Assembly (NCBI GenBank): GCA_947460455.1
Contig: CANHKG010000027.1
Location: forward strand, 1 to 32,111
Source: Rhodospirillales bacterium
Lineage (GTDB): Bacteria > Pseudomonadota > Alphaproteobacteria > Acetobacterales > Acetobacteraceae
Direction: 5' to 3'
Length of the DNA stretch: 32,111 nucleotides
Program-made: the position numbers and the translations under genes
Shown: in pieces, positions 8,377-15,436 of the stretch
Layout: each line of letters starts with the position of its first letter
How positions within the stretch are numbered: position 1 is the stretch's first letter
Notes under the pieces: model-generated
What the model saw: only the letters and a program-made list of their open reading frames with translations
Database searches by the model: none
Told to the model about the DNA's origin: nothing

Positions 8377-8937
8377 ATGACCGAAATGAAGAAGCCGGCC
8401 CAGGCGCTTGCCATGAAGGCCGCCACCAAGAAAGCCGCAGCCCCCGCCAAGCCCGCCGCCGCCAAGCCCGCTCCGGCAAAGAAGGCCGCCGCCCCGAAGG
8501 CTGCCGCCGCTCCGGCAAAGAAGGCCGCCGCCCCCAAGGCCGCCGCTGCCCCGGCAAAGAAGGCCGCCGCCCCCAAGGCCGCCGCTGCCCCGGCGAAGAA
8601 GGCCGCCGCCCCGAAGGCTGCCGCTGCTCCGGCAAAGAAGGCCGCCGCCCCGAAGGCTGCCGCTGCCCCGGCGAAGAAGGCCGCCGCCCCGAAGGCTGCC
8701 GCTGCTCCGGCGAAGAAGGCCGCTGCCCCGAAGGCTGCCGCTGCTCCGGCGAAGAAGGCCGCCGCCCCGAAGGCCGCCGCTGCTCCGGCGAAAAAGGCCG
8801 CTGCCCCGAAGGCTGCCGCTGCTCCGGCGAAGAAGGCCGCCGCCCCGAAGGCTGCCGCTGCTCCGGCGAAGAAGGCCGCTGCCCCCAAGGCCGCTGCTCC
8901 GAAGAAGGCCGCGCCCAAGAAGGCTGCCGCGAAGTAG
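8377..8937 (+). CDS. Lys/Ala/Pro-rich histone H1-like repeat protein
   Basis: This 186-residue, strongly basic protein is made almost only of Lys, Ala and Pro. After a short N-terminus (MTEMKKPAQALAMKAATKK), a 13-residue unit KKAAAPKAAAAPA is repeated ten times in full from residue 35, with a partial eleventh unit and a PKKAAPKKAAAK tail. Such sequences resemble the C-terminal tail of eukaryotic histone H1 and bacterial H1-like proteins such as Pseudomonas AlgP and chlamydial Hc2. Those bind DNA non-specifically through an unstructured basic chain. There is no globular domain. AAGGAG lies 9 nt before the ATG, and the gene has its own terminator. A nucleoid-associated role is inferred from composition only. 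Confidence 0.82.
   Translation: MTEMKKPAQALAMKAATKKAAAPAKPAAAKPAPAKKAAAPKAAAAPAKKAAAPKAAAAPAKKAAAPKAAAAPAKKAAAPKAAAAPAKKAAAPKAAAAPAKKAAAPKAAAAPAKKAAAPKAAAAPAKKAAAPKAAAAPAKKAAAPKAAAAPAKKAAAPKAAAAPAKKAAAPKAAAPKKAAPKKAAAK
8479..8901 (+). repeat. 39-bp tandem repeat array inside the H1-like gene
   Basis: Units start at 8479, 8518, 8557 and so on every 39 bp to 8830, giving ten full copies. A partial eleventh starts at 8869. Copies differ mainly at third codon positions (GCC/GCT, CCG/CCC, GCA/GCG), so the amino-acid unit is kept while the DNA drifts. Arrays of this kind change copy number easily by slippage or recombination, always in steps of 13 residues. Confidence 0.95.
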
Positions 8938-8991
8938 CCTGCCGCACCATTTTCCCCGCCGGCCTACAGCCAGCGGGGCAGGGGCCAAATG

Positions 8992-9027
8992 AAAAGGGCG
9001 CCACCGAACCACGGTGGCGCCCTTTTT
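8992..9027. terminator. Bidirectional intrinsic terminator between the H1-like gene and otnC
   Basis: AGGGCGCCACCG (8995-9006) and CGGTGGCGCCCT (9012-9023) make a perfect 12-bp stem with a 5-nt AACCA loop. The stem is flanked by AAA on the left and TTTT on the right. It can stop transcription from both the plus-strand gene and the minus-strand operon that ends at 9045. Confidence 0.9.
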
Positions 9028-9044
9028 GATTCCTGCAGCTGTGA

Positions 9045-9677
9045 TCAGCCGAAGGTCGAAAGCAGGTCGTCCACTTGCCCCGGCGTCAGCAGCCGCATCT
9101 TCTGGCCGCGCAGCAGCAGGAACAGCTTCGCCGCCTCCTCCAGCTCCTCCGCCGCGAACACCGCATCGCGCAGCGTGGCGCCCGAGACCACCGGCCCATG
9201 GTTCGCCAGCAGCACCGCCTTGGCCCCCTGTGCGGCGGCATGAATCGCCGGCTCCATTGCCCCGTCGCCCGGCCGGTAATACGGCACCACCGGCATGCGC
9301 CGCCCCACCCGCATCACGAAATACGGTGTCAGCGGCGGGATCGGATTATCCGCGTCCACATCCGGCAGGCACGCCACCGCGGTGGCCATCGTGGAATGCA
9401 GGTGCACCACCGCCCCCGCATCCGGCCGCGCCTGGTAGAAGGCCCGGTGCATGAACACCTCCTTCGACGGCTTGTCCCCGGAGACATGCGCGAAATCCGG
9501 CCCGAGCTTTGAAATCCGCCCGGCCTCCAGCGACCCCAGCGAGGAATTCGTCGGCGTCATCAGGAACCCATCCGGCAGCCGCGCGCTGATGTTCCCCGCC
9601 GACCCCACGGAAAACCCACGCGCGAACAGAGAGGCCGACAGCGCCACCATCTCGGCGCGAAGCTGTTCCTCGCTCAC
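9045..9677 (-). CDS. otnC: Class II aldolase family protein, probable 3-oxo-tetronate 4-phosphate decarboxylase
   Basis: This 210-residue class II aldolase/adducin-family enzyme has visible zinc-site residues: Glu73 (SKEVFMH), His92 and His94 (VHLHS) and His160 (ANHGPV). The N-terminal GSAGNISARL block binds phosphate in this family. On its own it could be a fuculose- or rhamnulose-phosphate aldolase. Directly after a 3-oxo-tetronate kinase it is best called OtnC, which decarboxylates 3-oxo-tetronate 4-phosphate to dihydroxyacetone phosphate. The start is the GTG at 9677, which overlaps the otnK stop by 4 bp (GTGA); no ATG would give a full-length protein. It is the last gene of a seven-gene minus-strand run. 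Confidence 0.85.
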   Translation of the reverse strand: MSEEQLRAEMVALSASLFARGFSVGSAGNISARLPDGFLMTPTNSSLGSLEAGRISKLGPDFAHVSGDKPSKEVFMHRAFYQARPDAGAVVHLHSTMATAVACLPDVDADNPIPPLTPYFVMRVGRRMPVVPYYRPGDGAMEPAIHAAAQGAKAVLLANHGPVVSGATLRDAVFAAEELEEAAKLFLLLRGQKMRLLTPGQVDDLLSTFG

Positions 9678-10954
9678 GCCGCCCCCGTGCTGGCAAATGC
9701 CTTCAGGAAGAAATCGGGCGCGCCGAAATTCCCGCTCTTCAGCGCCAGCTTCATCGCCGGCCCGCTCCCCTGCGCCAGGGTCCACGGCACACCGGGGTCG
9801 ATCTCGCCGCCGATCCGCAGGCTCCGAACCCCCAGCCGCGTCACCACCGCGCCGGAGGTCTCGCCGCCGGCGACAACCAGGTTGCGCACCCCGCGCGCCA
9901 CCAGCCCCTCGGCCACCTCTGCCAGCGCGTCCTCGATCAGCGCGCCCGCGGCCTCGCGCCCCAGCTTGGCCTGCAGCGCCGCCACCACTTCCGGCGGGGC
10001 AGAGGCTGCGATCAGCACCGGCACCGCGCCCAGCTTGCCGTCCACCCAGTCCAGCGCCTGTTTTGCCAGTGCGCGCGCATCCGGCGTGGCCAGCGCATCC
10101 AGTTGCAGCGTCGGCAACCGCTCCCGCGCCCGCCCGATCTGGAACAGCGTGGCGCGCGAGCACGAGCCCGCCAGCACCGCCGCATGCCCTTCCACCTCCG
10201 GCAGCGCGCCGGGGTCGCCCAGCACCGTCAGCTTTCCCGCCCGGCGGAAATTCTCCGGCAGCCCGATCGCGATGCCGCTGCCGCCGGTGATCAGCGCATG
10301 GTTCTCCGCCGCCTCGCCGATCGCCTGCAGATGCGCGTCAGACACCGCATCCACGATGGCATAGCGCCGCCCCTGTTCCTTCAACCCGGTCATCGCCTTG
10401 CGGATGGCCGCCGCGCCCTGGTCCACCGTGGCATAGGGCACCAGCCCCACCGTTCCCTCGGTCTGCCGGCCCAGCACCCGCACCAGGTTCGCATCCGTCA
10501 TCGGCGTCAGCGGGTGCTTCTCCATGCCGCTCTCGTTCAGCAGCACGCCGCCCACGAACAGATGGCCCATGTACACGCTGCGCCCATTCACCGGGAACGC
10601 CGGGCAGGCCAGCGCGAAGCCGCAGCCCAGCGCCTCCACCAGCGCATCGGCCACCGGCCCGATATTGCCCGCCTCCGTGCTGTCGAAGGTGGAGCAGTAT
10701 TTGAAGAAGAACTGGCTGCACCCGGCCGATTTCAGCCACGCCAGCGCCGCCAGGCTCTCACCCACCGCCTGCCGCACCGGCGCGGTGCGCGATTTCAGCG
10801 CCACGATGATGGCATCGGCCTCCGGCACCGGCGCGCCGGCCTCTGGCACCCCGATCACCTGCACCGCCCGCATGCCGTTCTTCACCAGCATGGAGGCGAG
10901 GTCGGTCGCACCCGTGAAGTCGTCCGCAATGCACCCCAGCAACGCCATGCTCAT
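9674..10954 (-). CDS. otnK: 3-oxo-tetronate kinase (four-carbon acid sugar kinase family)
   Basis: This 426-residue protein has the two-domain architecture of the former DUF1537 family. The N-terminal substrate domain begins with CIADDFTGATD and contains KYCSTFDSTEAGNIGP and CPAFPVNGR. The C-terminal nucleotide-binding domain has the VVAGGETSGAVV and GPAMKLALKSGNFG blocks. Known OtnK phosphorylates 3-oxo-tetronates derived from four-carbon acid sugars such as threonate or erythronate. The dehydrogenase (LtnD) and isomerase (OtnI) of that pathway are not in the window. The ATG at 10954 overlaps the methyltransferase stop by 4 bp; a second in-frame ATG lies two codons downstream. Confidence 0.92.
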   Translation of the reverse strand: MSMALLGCIADDFTGATDLASMLVKNGMRAVQVIGVPEAGAPVPEADAIIVALKSRTAPVRQAVGESLAALAWLKSAGCSQFFFKYCSTFDSTEAGNIGPVADALVEALGCGFALACPAFPVNGRSVYMGHLFVGGVLLNESGMEKHPLTPMTDANLVRVLGRQTEGTVGLVPYATVDQGAAAIRKAMTGLKEQGRRYAIVDAVSDAHLQAIGEAAENHALITGGSGIAIGLPENFRRAGKLTVLGDPGALPEVEGHAAVLAGSCSRATLFQIGRARERLPTLQLDALATPDARALAKQALDWVDGKLGAVPVLIAASAPPEVVAALQAKLGREAAGALIEDALAEVAEGLVARGVRNLVVAGGETSGAVVTRLGVRSLRIGGEIDPGVPWTLAQGSGPAMKLALKSGNFGAPDFFLKAFASTGAA

Positions 10955-11826
10955 TCTCCCTCGATCACCAAGCCCGGCGGCAAGGCCAGGCTGTCGCGAT
11001 GCCCTACCCGCATGGCAAGCAGCCCGCGGTCCACCTGCTTCGCCCGCAGCCGCGCCCAGGCCCGAACCATCTCGCGCCGGTCCCGCAGGCGCCGCGCCGC
11101 CACTTCGCCGTGGCTGGCCACCAGCATGTCCAGCATATCCGCCGCATCGGCCGGAATGCGCCAGTCACTCGCCGCCTCGCGCACCGTCCAGCCCCGCGCC
11201 GCGAACGCCACCCGCAACGCCTCCGGCGATTTCGGCCCCAGCGCCACGCCGAGCCCCTTGTTCCGCTGCTGGTCACGCCGGAAGCCGGAAAACACCATCC
11301 GGTCCACGGGATGCGCGGGATACAGCCGATCGCGCCCATCCACGGAAAGGCAGGCCAGCAAAGGCTTCTTCAGCACCGCGGCCAACCCCGTCATCCACTC
11401 GGCAGACACCAGGTCCAGCAGCGCCGAACACACCACCGCATCGCGCCGGTTGAGCCCCAACCCGGAGAGCGGTGCTGCAAGATCCACCACCTCCGCCTCC
11501 ACCTTCCACGCCCCCTTCGGCGTGCGCACCACCATGGAGGAGGCCGTCGCCGTCACCGGCAGCCCGCGCGAAGTCGCCCAGCGCGAGATCTCCGCAAACG
11601 CCCGCTCCAGCAGCGCCGCGTCGGCATCCGCCAGCGTCCATTCCTGCGGCCGGTCCAGGATCGGCGCCAGCCAGCGGAACAGGCTGCCGGTGCCCGCGCC
11701 GAGATCAATCAGCCGCGCCCGCGCCGGCAACGCCGCGCCCAGCCGAAGCGCCAGCGCCACGCTGCGCGACGCCGCGTCGAACGGTTCCCGCAGCGCCAGC
11801 CAATCGCCGTCGAAGGTCTCTACCAT
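10951..11826 (-). CDS. Class I SAM-dependent methyltransferase
   Basis: This 291-residue protein has a Rossmann-type methyltransferase domain. Motif I is LIDLGAGTGSLF (residues 39-50), an acidic motif II is LADADAALLE, and a motif-IV-like segment is RRDAVVCSALLDLVSAEW. The C-terminal third is basic and helical. The acceptor molecule cannot be read from the sequence. It starts directly after the glycosyltransferase stop (no gap) and overlaps otnK by 4 bp. Its position in the run with RibD-, PTPS- and dehydrogenase-like genes suggests that it methylates the product or an intermediate of that pathway. Confidence 0.82.
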   Translation of the reverse strand: MVETFDGDWLALREPFDAASRSVALALRLGAALPARARLIDLGAGTGSLFRWLAPILDRPQEWTLADADAALLERAFAEISRWATSRGLPVTATASSMVVRTPKGAWKVEAEVVDLAAPLSGLGLNRRDAVVCSALLDLVSAEWMTGLAAVLKKPLLACLSVDGRDRLYPAHPVDRMVFSGFRRDQQRNKGLGVALGPKSPEALRVAFAARGWTVREAASDWRIPADAADMLDMLVASHGEVAARRLRDRREMVRAWARLRAKQVDRGLLAMRVGHRDSLALPPGLVIEGE

Positions 11827-12855
11827 CTACCCCAGCTTCGCCAGCGCGGCGGCGAACTCCCGCCCCTGCGTTGTCCAATCAGGAAGCGTCTGCCCGGCCT
11901 CCCATGCCGCCTGCGCCATCTCCACGCGCAGCTCGGTATCGAAGATCACCCGGCGGATGGATTTGCTGAAGGTCACCAGGTCGCCCACCTCGCACACCGC
12001 CCCGGCCTCCACCGGCACCAGCGCGCCGGCCGCGCCGCCCTTGGTGATCGCCACCGGCAAGCCGCGCTTCAGCGCCTCGGCGATCGCCATGCCGTAGCCC
12101 TCGTACTCCGTCGCCAGCGCGAACACATCGGCCCCGCGCCACAGCGCCTCCAGCGCTTCGCCCGTGGCCACGCCGGCGAATTCCACCCGCTGCGCGATCT
12201 TCAGTTCCTCGGCCAGGTTGCGCAGCGTCGCCGCGTACACCGGGTCGGGCGCCCCGCCGGCGATGGTCAGGTGCCAATCGAGGTCGAACAGCCGCGCCAG
12301 CGCCCGCAACAGCAGCTCATGCCCCTTGCGCGGGATCAGCGTGCCGATCGACAGAATGCGGCAGGTCGGCCCGCCGGAGCCCATGCTGCGCGGCGCCGCC
12401 TCCGTGCCCGGCACCACGCTGATGATGCGCTCGGCCGGCACGCCGAACTGCTTCGCCAGCGTTTCCGCCGTGGTCGGGCTGGTCACGATGCACCCCGCCA
12501 GAGCCGGGAACATCCGCCCCTCCACCTCGCGCAGCCATGCCGTGTCATCGGCGGCGAACCCGGCTTCCAGGGAGGTCGGATGATGGATCAACCCCACCGC
12601 CGGCCGCTCCAGCCCCGCCCCGAAGGCCGGCAGACCCAGCCCGTCGATCACCGGAATCGCATCCGGCGCCACCCGGGCCATCGCCGCCCGCGCCGATTCC
12701 AGCGCCGCGCCGTCGGAGACGGGATGCCGCCCCTCCAGCTCGATCACATCCACCGCATGCCCGGCCGCGCGCAGCTCCGCCACGATCCGCCGGTCATACC
12801 CATACCCGCCGGAGATCGCCGAAATCGGCCCCGGCACCAGCAATGCGATGCGCAT
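11827..12855 (-). CDS. Glycosyltransferase family 4
   Basis: This 342-residue GT-B fold glycosyltransferase has the glycine-rich N-terminal loop SAISGGYGYDRR (residues 12-23), the SIGTLIPRKGHELLL linker block typical of GT4 (169-183), and the donor-binding EYEGYGMAIAEAL motif (250-262) with the E-x7-E pair Glu252/Glu260. There is no membrane segment or signal peptide, so it acts in the cytosol on a nucleotide-sugar donor. The acceptor is unknown. Its ATG overlaps the PTPS-like stop by one base (TGATG), and it abuts the methyltransferase gene. A soluble GT4 among pterin-type enzymes suggests glycosylation of a small molecule rather than of cell-wall polymers. Confidence 0.88.
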   Translation of the reverse strand: MRIALLVPGPISAISGGYGYDRRIVAELRAAGHAVDVIELEGRHPVSDGAALESARAAMARVAPDAIPVIDGLGLPAFGAGLERPAVGLIHHPTSLEAGFAADDTAWLREVEGRMFPALAGCIVTSPTTAETLAKQFGVPAERIISVVPGTEAAPRSMGSGGPTCRILSIGTLIPRKGHELLLRALARLFDLDWHLTIAGGAPDPVYAATLRNLAEELKIAQRVEFAGVATGEALEALWRGADVFALATEYEGYGMAIAEALKRGLPVAITKGGAAGALVPVEAGAVCEVGDLVTFSKSIRRVIFDTELRVEMAQAAWEAGQTLPDWTTQGREFAAALAKLG

Positions 12856-13256
12856 CAGTAGAGCGCGCCCTCATAGGCCGCCCAGGCGCCCGGCGCCTCG
12901 CGCAGCAGCACCTTCAGCCCCGTGGTGACGCGCCCGCCCTCGCCGAGCGTGCCGTCCTTCAGCGCCGCGGCCAGCAGGCCCCAGATGTGGAACGCCATGT
13001 ATTCCGTGGTGGTGTTCTGGCCCGCGAACTGCGGCAGCGTATCCAGGTTGTGGTAGTCCACCGTATCCAGGATGCGGCGCAGCTCCGTCTTGGCCAGGCC
13101 GATATCGATCAGCAGATTGTGCCCATCCAGCCTCGGCGCCCGGAACTCCGCCTCCACGGCATAGGTCGCGCCATGCATCCGCTGCGCCGGGCCGAATTCC
13201 TCGCCCTGGAAGCTGTGCGCGATCATGATGTGATCGCAAACCGTCAGGCTGAACAT
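12855..13256 (-). CDS. 6-pyruvoyl-tetrahydropterin synthase/QueD-like protein with altered active site
   Basis: This 133-residue T-fold protein of the PTPS/QueD family, cytosolic and usually hexameric, normally acts on dihydroneopterin triphosphate. His14 (IAHSF) and His28 (RMHGATY) match two zinc ligands. The third ligand of the usual HGH motif is Ala30 here, and the usual catalytic Cys four residues before it is replaced (AQRMHG in place of CxRLHGH). DYHNL (67-71) matches the later DHxxLN block. The C-terminal Glu is present as LLRE. His46 might replace the lost zinc ligand. A normal QueD reaction is therefore doubtful. The ATG at 13256 lies 1 nt after the dehydrogenase stop; upstream in-frame sequence looks unlike the family. 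Confidence 0.82.
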   Translation of the reverse strand: MFSLTVCDHIMIAHSFQGEEFGPAQRMHGATYAVEAEFRAPRLDGHNLLIDIGLAKTELRRILDTVDYHNLDTLPQFAGQNTTTEYMAFHIWGLLAAALKDGTLGEGGRVTTGLKVLLREAPGAWAAYEGALY

Positions 13257-13257
13257 C

Positions 13258-14205
13258 CTACCCATCCCCATACGAAACGACGTGGCACAGCCCGCCCGCG
13301 AGCAGAAGCGGCATCGCCGCCGGCAGGTCCTCGAACCGCGTTGGCGGCTCCAGCAAGGCGTCGTACGCCGCATCCGCCAGCAGGTCCAGCGCCAGGGCCA
13401 GGCGCTGGCCATACGTCCGCCGCCCACGCATCGCCGTGGCTACGCTGCCCACCTGCGTGGAGATGATGCGCAGCCGCCGCACATGAAACGCCTCGCCCAG
13501 CGGCAGGGCAGTGGTCTTGTCCCCAAACCAGCTCGCCTCCACGATCCGCCCCTCGAACGCCGCGCAGGAAAGCGCCGTCCGCAGCCCCGCCTCGCTGGCC
13601 GAGGCATGCACGATCAGTTCCTGCTCCAGGGGCGCATCCCCCGGCAGCGCGAACCGGCACCCCAGCGCCGCAGCCAACGCCGCCCGCGCGGGATCAATAT
13701 CCACCACCGTGACCACCGCCCCCGGGATGCGCGCCAGCAGGGAAGCGGTCACCAACCCCACCACCCCCGCGCCCACCACCATCATCCGCTCACCGGCCAG
13801 CGGCGCCGCATCCCAGGCGATGTTCACCGCCGTTTCCATATTCGCCGCCAGCACCGCCCGCGCCGAGGGCACCGCATCAGGCACCGGAATGCACATGCCC
13901 GCCGGCGCATCGAACAGATCCTGGTGCGGATGCAGCACGAAGAACCGCTGCCCCGCGCCATCCACCCCCACCGCGCTGTAGCCGTATTTCACCGGGAACG
14001 GGAACGCGCCCCCCATCAACGGCGCCCCCATCACCGCGAACTGGCTCTCCGGCACCCTTCCTGCGAAGACCAGCGATTCCGTCCCGCGCGAAATGCCGGA
14101 CGCCACCGCCCGCAGCCGCACCATGCCTTCGGCCACGGGGCCGAGCACTTCCTCGCGTATCTCCCCCCGCCCAGCCGCCACCGTCCAGAAAGCCCGCGCG
14201 ATCAT
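13258..14205 (-). CDS. MDR-family (zinc-type alcohol dehydrogenase-like) oxidoreductase, BchC-like
   Basis: This 315-residue medium-chain dehydrogenase/reductase has a GISRGTE block (residues 37-43) in place of the zinc-binding Cys/His region of classical alcohol dehydrogenases. This form is seen in BchC-type dehydrogenases. A Rossmann motif VVGAGVVGLV (143-152) is followed by an acidic VVDIDP, which indicates NAD(H) preference. The structural zinc lobe with four Cys is absent. The ATG at 14205 overlaps the RibD-like stop by 4 bp, and the PTPS-like gene begins 1 nt after its stop. It is not a photosynthesis gene by context, because no other bch gene is near. Inference: it oxidises or reduces an alcohol/ketone on the cluster's product. 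Confidence 0.82.
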   Translation of the reverse strand: MIARAFWTVAAGRGEIREEVLGPVAEGMVRLRAVASGISRGTESLVFAGRVPESQFAVMGAPLMGGAFPFPVKYGYSAVGVDGAGQRFFVLHPHQDLFDAPAGMCIPVPDAVPSARAVLAANMETAVNIAWDAAPLAGERMMVVGAGVVGLVTASLLARIPGAVVTVVDIDPARAALAAALGCRFALPGDAPLEQELIVHASASEAGLRTALSCAAFEGRIVEASWFGDKTTALPLGEAFHVRRLRIISTQVGSVATAMRGRRTYGQRLALALDLLADAAYDALLEPPTRFEDLPAAMPLLLAGGLCHVVSYGDG

Positions 14206-14969
14206 CGCCGCACCAAAGGAATATCGAACAGCAGATCCGCCCCCAGCCGATACACCTCCCAGGTCAGCCGCAGCCCATCCTCCGGCTTCGGCACGCCCGC
14301 GAGCGTGAACGACGGAATGCCCGACCCCAGCAGCAGCGGCGCCACCGTCACATGCAGCCGGTCCAACGCCCCCGCCGCCAGGAAGCGCGAGACCGTGATC
14401 CCGCCGCCCTCCACGAAAATCCGCTTCAACCCCCGCGACGCCAGCGCCGCCACCACCGCGGGCACCGAAAGTCCACCACCGGGGCCACGCGGCAACGCCA
14501 CCACCTCGGCCTGCCCCAGCCGGCCCGGCCCCACGATATCGTCTGCCACCATCAGCAACGTTGCCGGCTCGCCCTGGAACAGCCGGTAGCCATCCGCCAG
14601 CCGCCGGTCGGTATCGATCACCACCCGCACCGGGGAGGGCCCCTCGCACAGCCGCGTCGTCAGCAGCGGATCATCGGCCTTCACCGTGCCGGCGCCGACC
14701 ACGATGGCATCGCACACCGCCCGCAGCCGGTGGGTATGCAGGATGTCCTCGGGCCCGCTGATCCAGAACGACATGCCGCTTTCGGTCGCGATCCGCCCAT
14801 CCAGCGTCTGCGCGATCCGGCCCAACACGAAGCACCCATCGGGCATCTCGGCCGGCCCCAGGAACGGCGCATAGAGCCGCGGATACCCGCCGGCCCCCGG
14901 CGCCCGCGCCAGCACGCGCCGCCAGGCCGCCTCGTCGATATCATCCGAAGGAATGTCAGGGGGCGGCAT
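14202..14969 (-). CDS. RibD C-terminal domain-like pyrimidine/pterin reductase
   Basis: This 255-residue protein consists of the RibD reductase (dihydrofolate reductase-like) domain without the deaminase domain. Visible blocks are QTLDGRIATESGMSFWISG (54-72), the LRAVCDAIVVGAGTVKADDP segment (about 82-101), VVIDTDRR and the late FVEGGGITVSRFLAAG and LHVTVAPLLLGSGIPSF. Such proteins reduce the ribosyl moiety of riboflavin precursors or related compounds with NADPH. The stand-alone form here, with an added N-terminal helix of about 30 residues, suggests a specialised reductase. It is the first gene of the seven-gene run, 68 bp after the flgN-like gene. Its start is the ATG at 14969, and a hairpin lies just before it. 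Confidence 0.82.
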   Translation of the reverse strand: MPPPDIPSDDIDEAAWRRVLARAPGAGGYPRLYAPFLGPAEMPDGCFVLGRIAQTLDGRIATESGMSFWISGPEDILHTHRLRAVCDAIVVGAGTVKADDPLLTTRLCEGPSPVRVVIDTDRRLADGYRLFQGEPATLLMVADDIVGPGRLGQAEVVALPRGPGGGLSVPAVVAALASRGLKRIFVEGGGITVSRFLAAGALDRLHVTVAPLLLGSGIPSFTLAGVPKPEDGLRLTWEVYRLGADLLFDIPLVRR

Positions 14970-14972
14970 CGC

Positions 14973-14992
14973 CGCCCGCAGTATCACGGGCG
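14973..14992 (-). promoter_or_regulatory. Hairpin abutting the start codon of the RibD-like gene
   Basis: On the minus strand, CGCCCG and CGGGCG form a 6-bp stem around an 8-nt loop that ends 3 nt before the ATG. It covers the place where a ribosome binding site should be, and no other Shine-Dalgarno is seen. It could limit translation of the first gene of the cluster. Confidence 0.35.
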
Positions 14993-15007
14993 CGCAGCCG
15001 CCGCCAA

Positions 15008-15062
15008 TCAGGCAGAAGCGGCGATCGCCACCCTTCGTCAGGCAGAGGCGGCTATCGCCACC
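15008..15062 (-). repeat. 30-bp period duplication of the flgN-like gene's 3' end
   Basis: Two 25-bp copies (15008-15032 and 15038-15062) differ at two positions. The upstream one on the minus strand encodes the last residues VAIAASA and the stop of the flgN-like gene. The second copy follows in the same frame and again reads VAIAASA and a stop. Confidence 0.85.
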
Positions 15063-15436
15063 GGCAGCGCCGTCCGCGCCCCCACCAGCCCGCCCGCGGC
15101 GCCATAGCGGGGTGCGACCATGCTCGCCCGCGGCGCCGCCTCGGCGATGATCGCCAGCACGCGCTGCTGCACCGCCATCGCCCGCTCCAGCAGCAGCCGG
15201 TTCTCCGCCGCCAATTCGCCCAGCCGCCGCACCACCTCCGGCACCGGCACCGCGCCGGTGCTGGCCGCCCCCATGGACGCTGCACGGGCATGCGCCGCCA
15301 CGAAGGCATCCGTCGCCGCCCGCTTGACCTCCACCAACGCCGTGGCCGTCGGCAGGTCCATCGCCGCCAGTGCCGCGTTTTCGCGCGCCAGCAGTTCCGC
15401 CAGCCCCTCGGCCGCCATCATCGCGTTCACGGTCAT
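15038..15436 (-). CDS. FlgN-like flagellar export chaperone (probable)
   Basis: This is a 132-residue, Ala-rich, largely helical protein with no signal peptide. Its size, helical heptad-like pattern (LAELLARENAALAAMD, RRLGELAAENRLLLERAM) and position directly after flgI and flgJ match FlgN-family chaperones, which hold the hook-associated proteins before export. The sequence is too low in complexity for a firm assignment. Its ATG overlaps the flgJ stop by 4 bp. The 3' end with its stop codon is duplicated just downstream. Confidence 0.6.
   Translation of the reverse strand: MTVNAMMAAEGLAELLARENAALAAMDLPTATALVEVKRAATDAFVAAHARAASMGAASTGAVPVPEVVRRLGELAAENRLLLERAMAVQQRVLAIIAEAAPRASMVAPRYGAAGGLVGARTALPVAIAASA

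Noticed and set aside
8479-8901. Tandem 39-bp units considered as a CRISPR array
   Set aside because: The units are contiguous, with no unique spacers, and encode a regular peptide.
8206-9012. Repeat-rich frames on both strands across the H1-like gene
   Set aside because: The 39-bp repeat keeps all frames open. Only the plus-strand frame from 8377 has a ribosome binding site and a sensible basic composition.
13258-14205. Calling the MDR protein a bacteriochlorophyll enzyme (bchC)
   Set aside because: Only the GISRGTE-type block supports it. No other photosynthesis gene is in the window and the neighbours point to another pathway.
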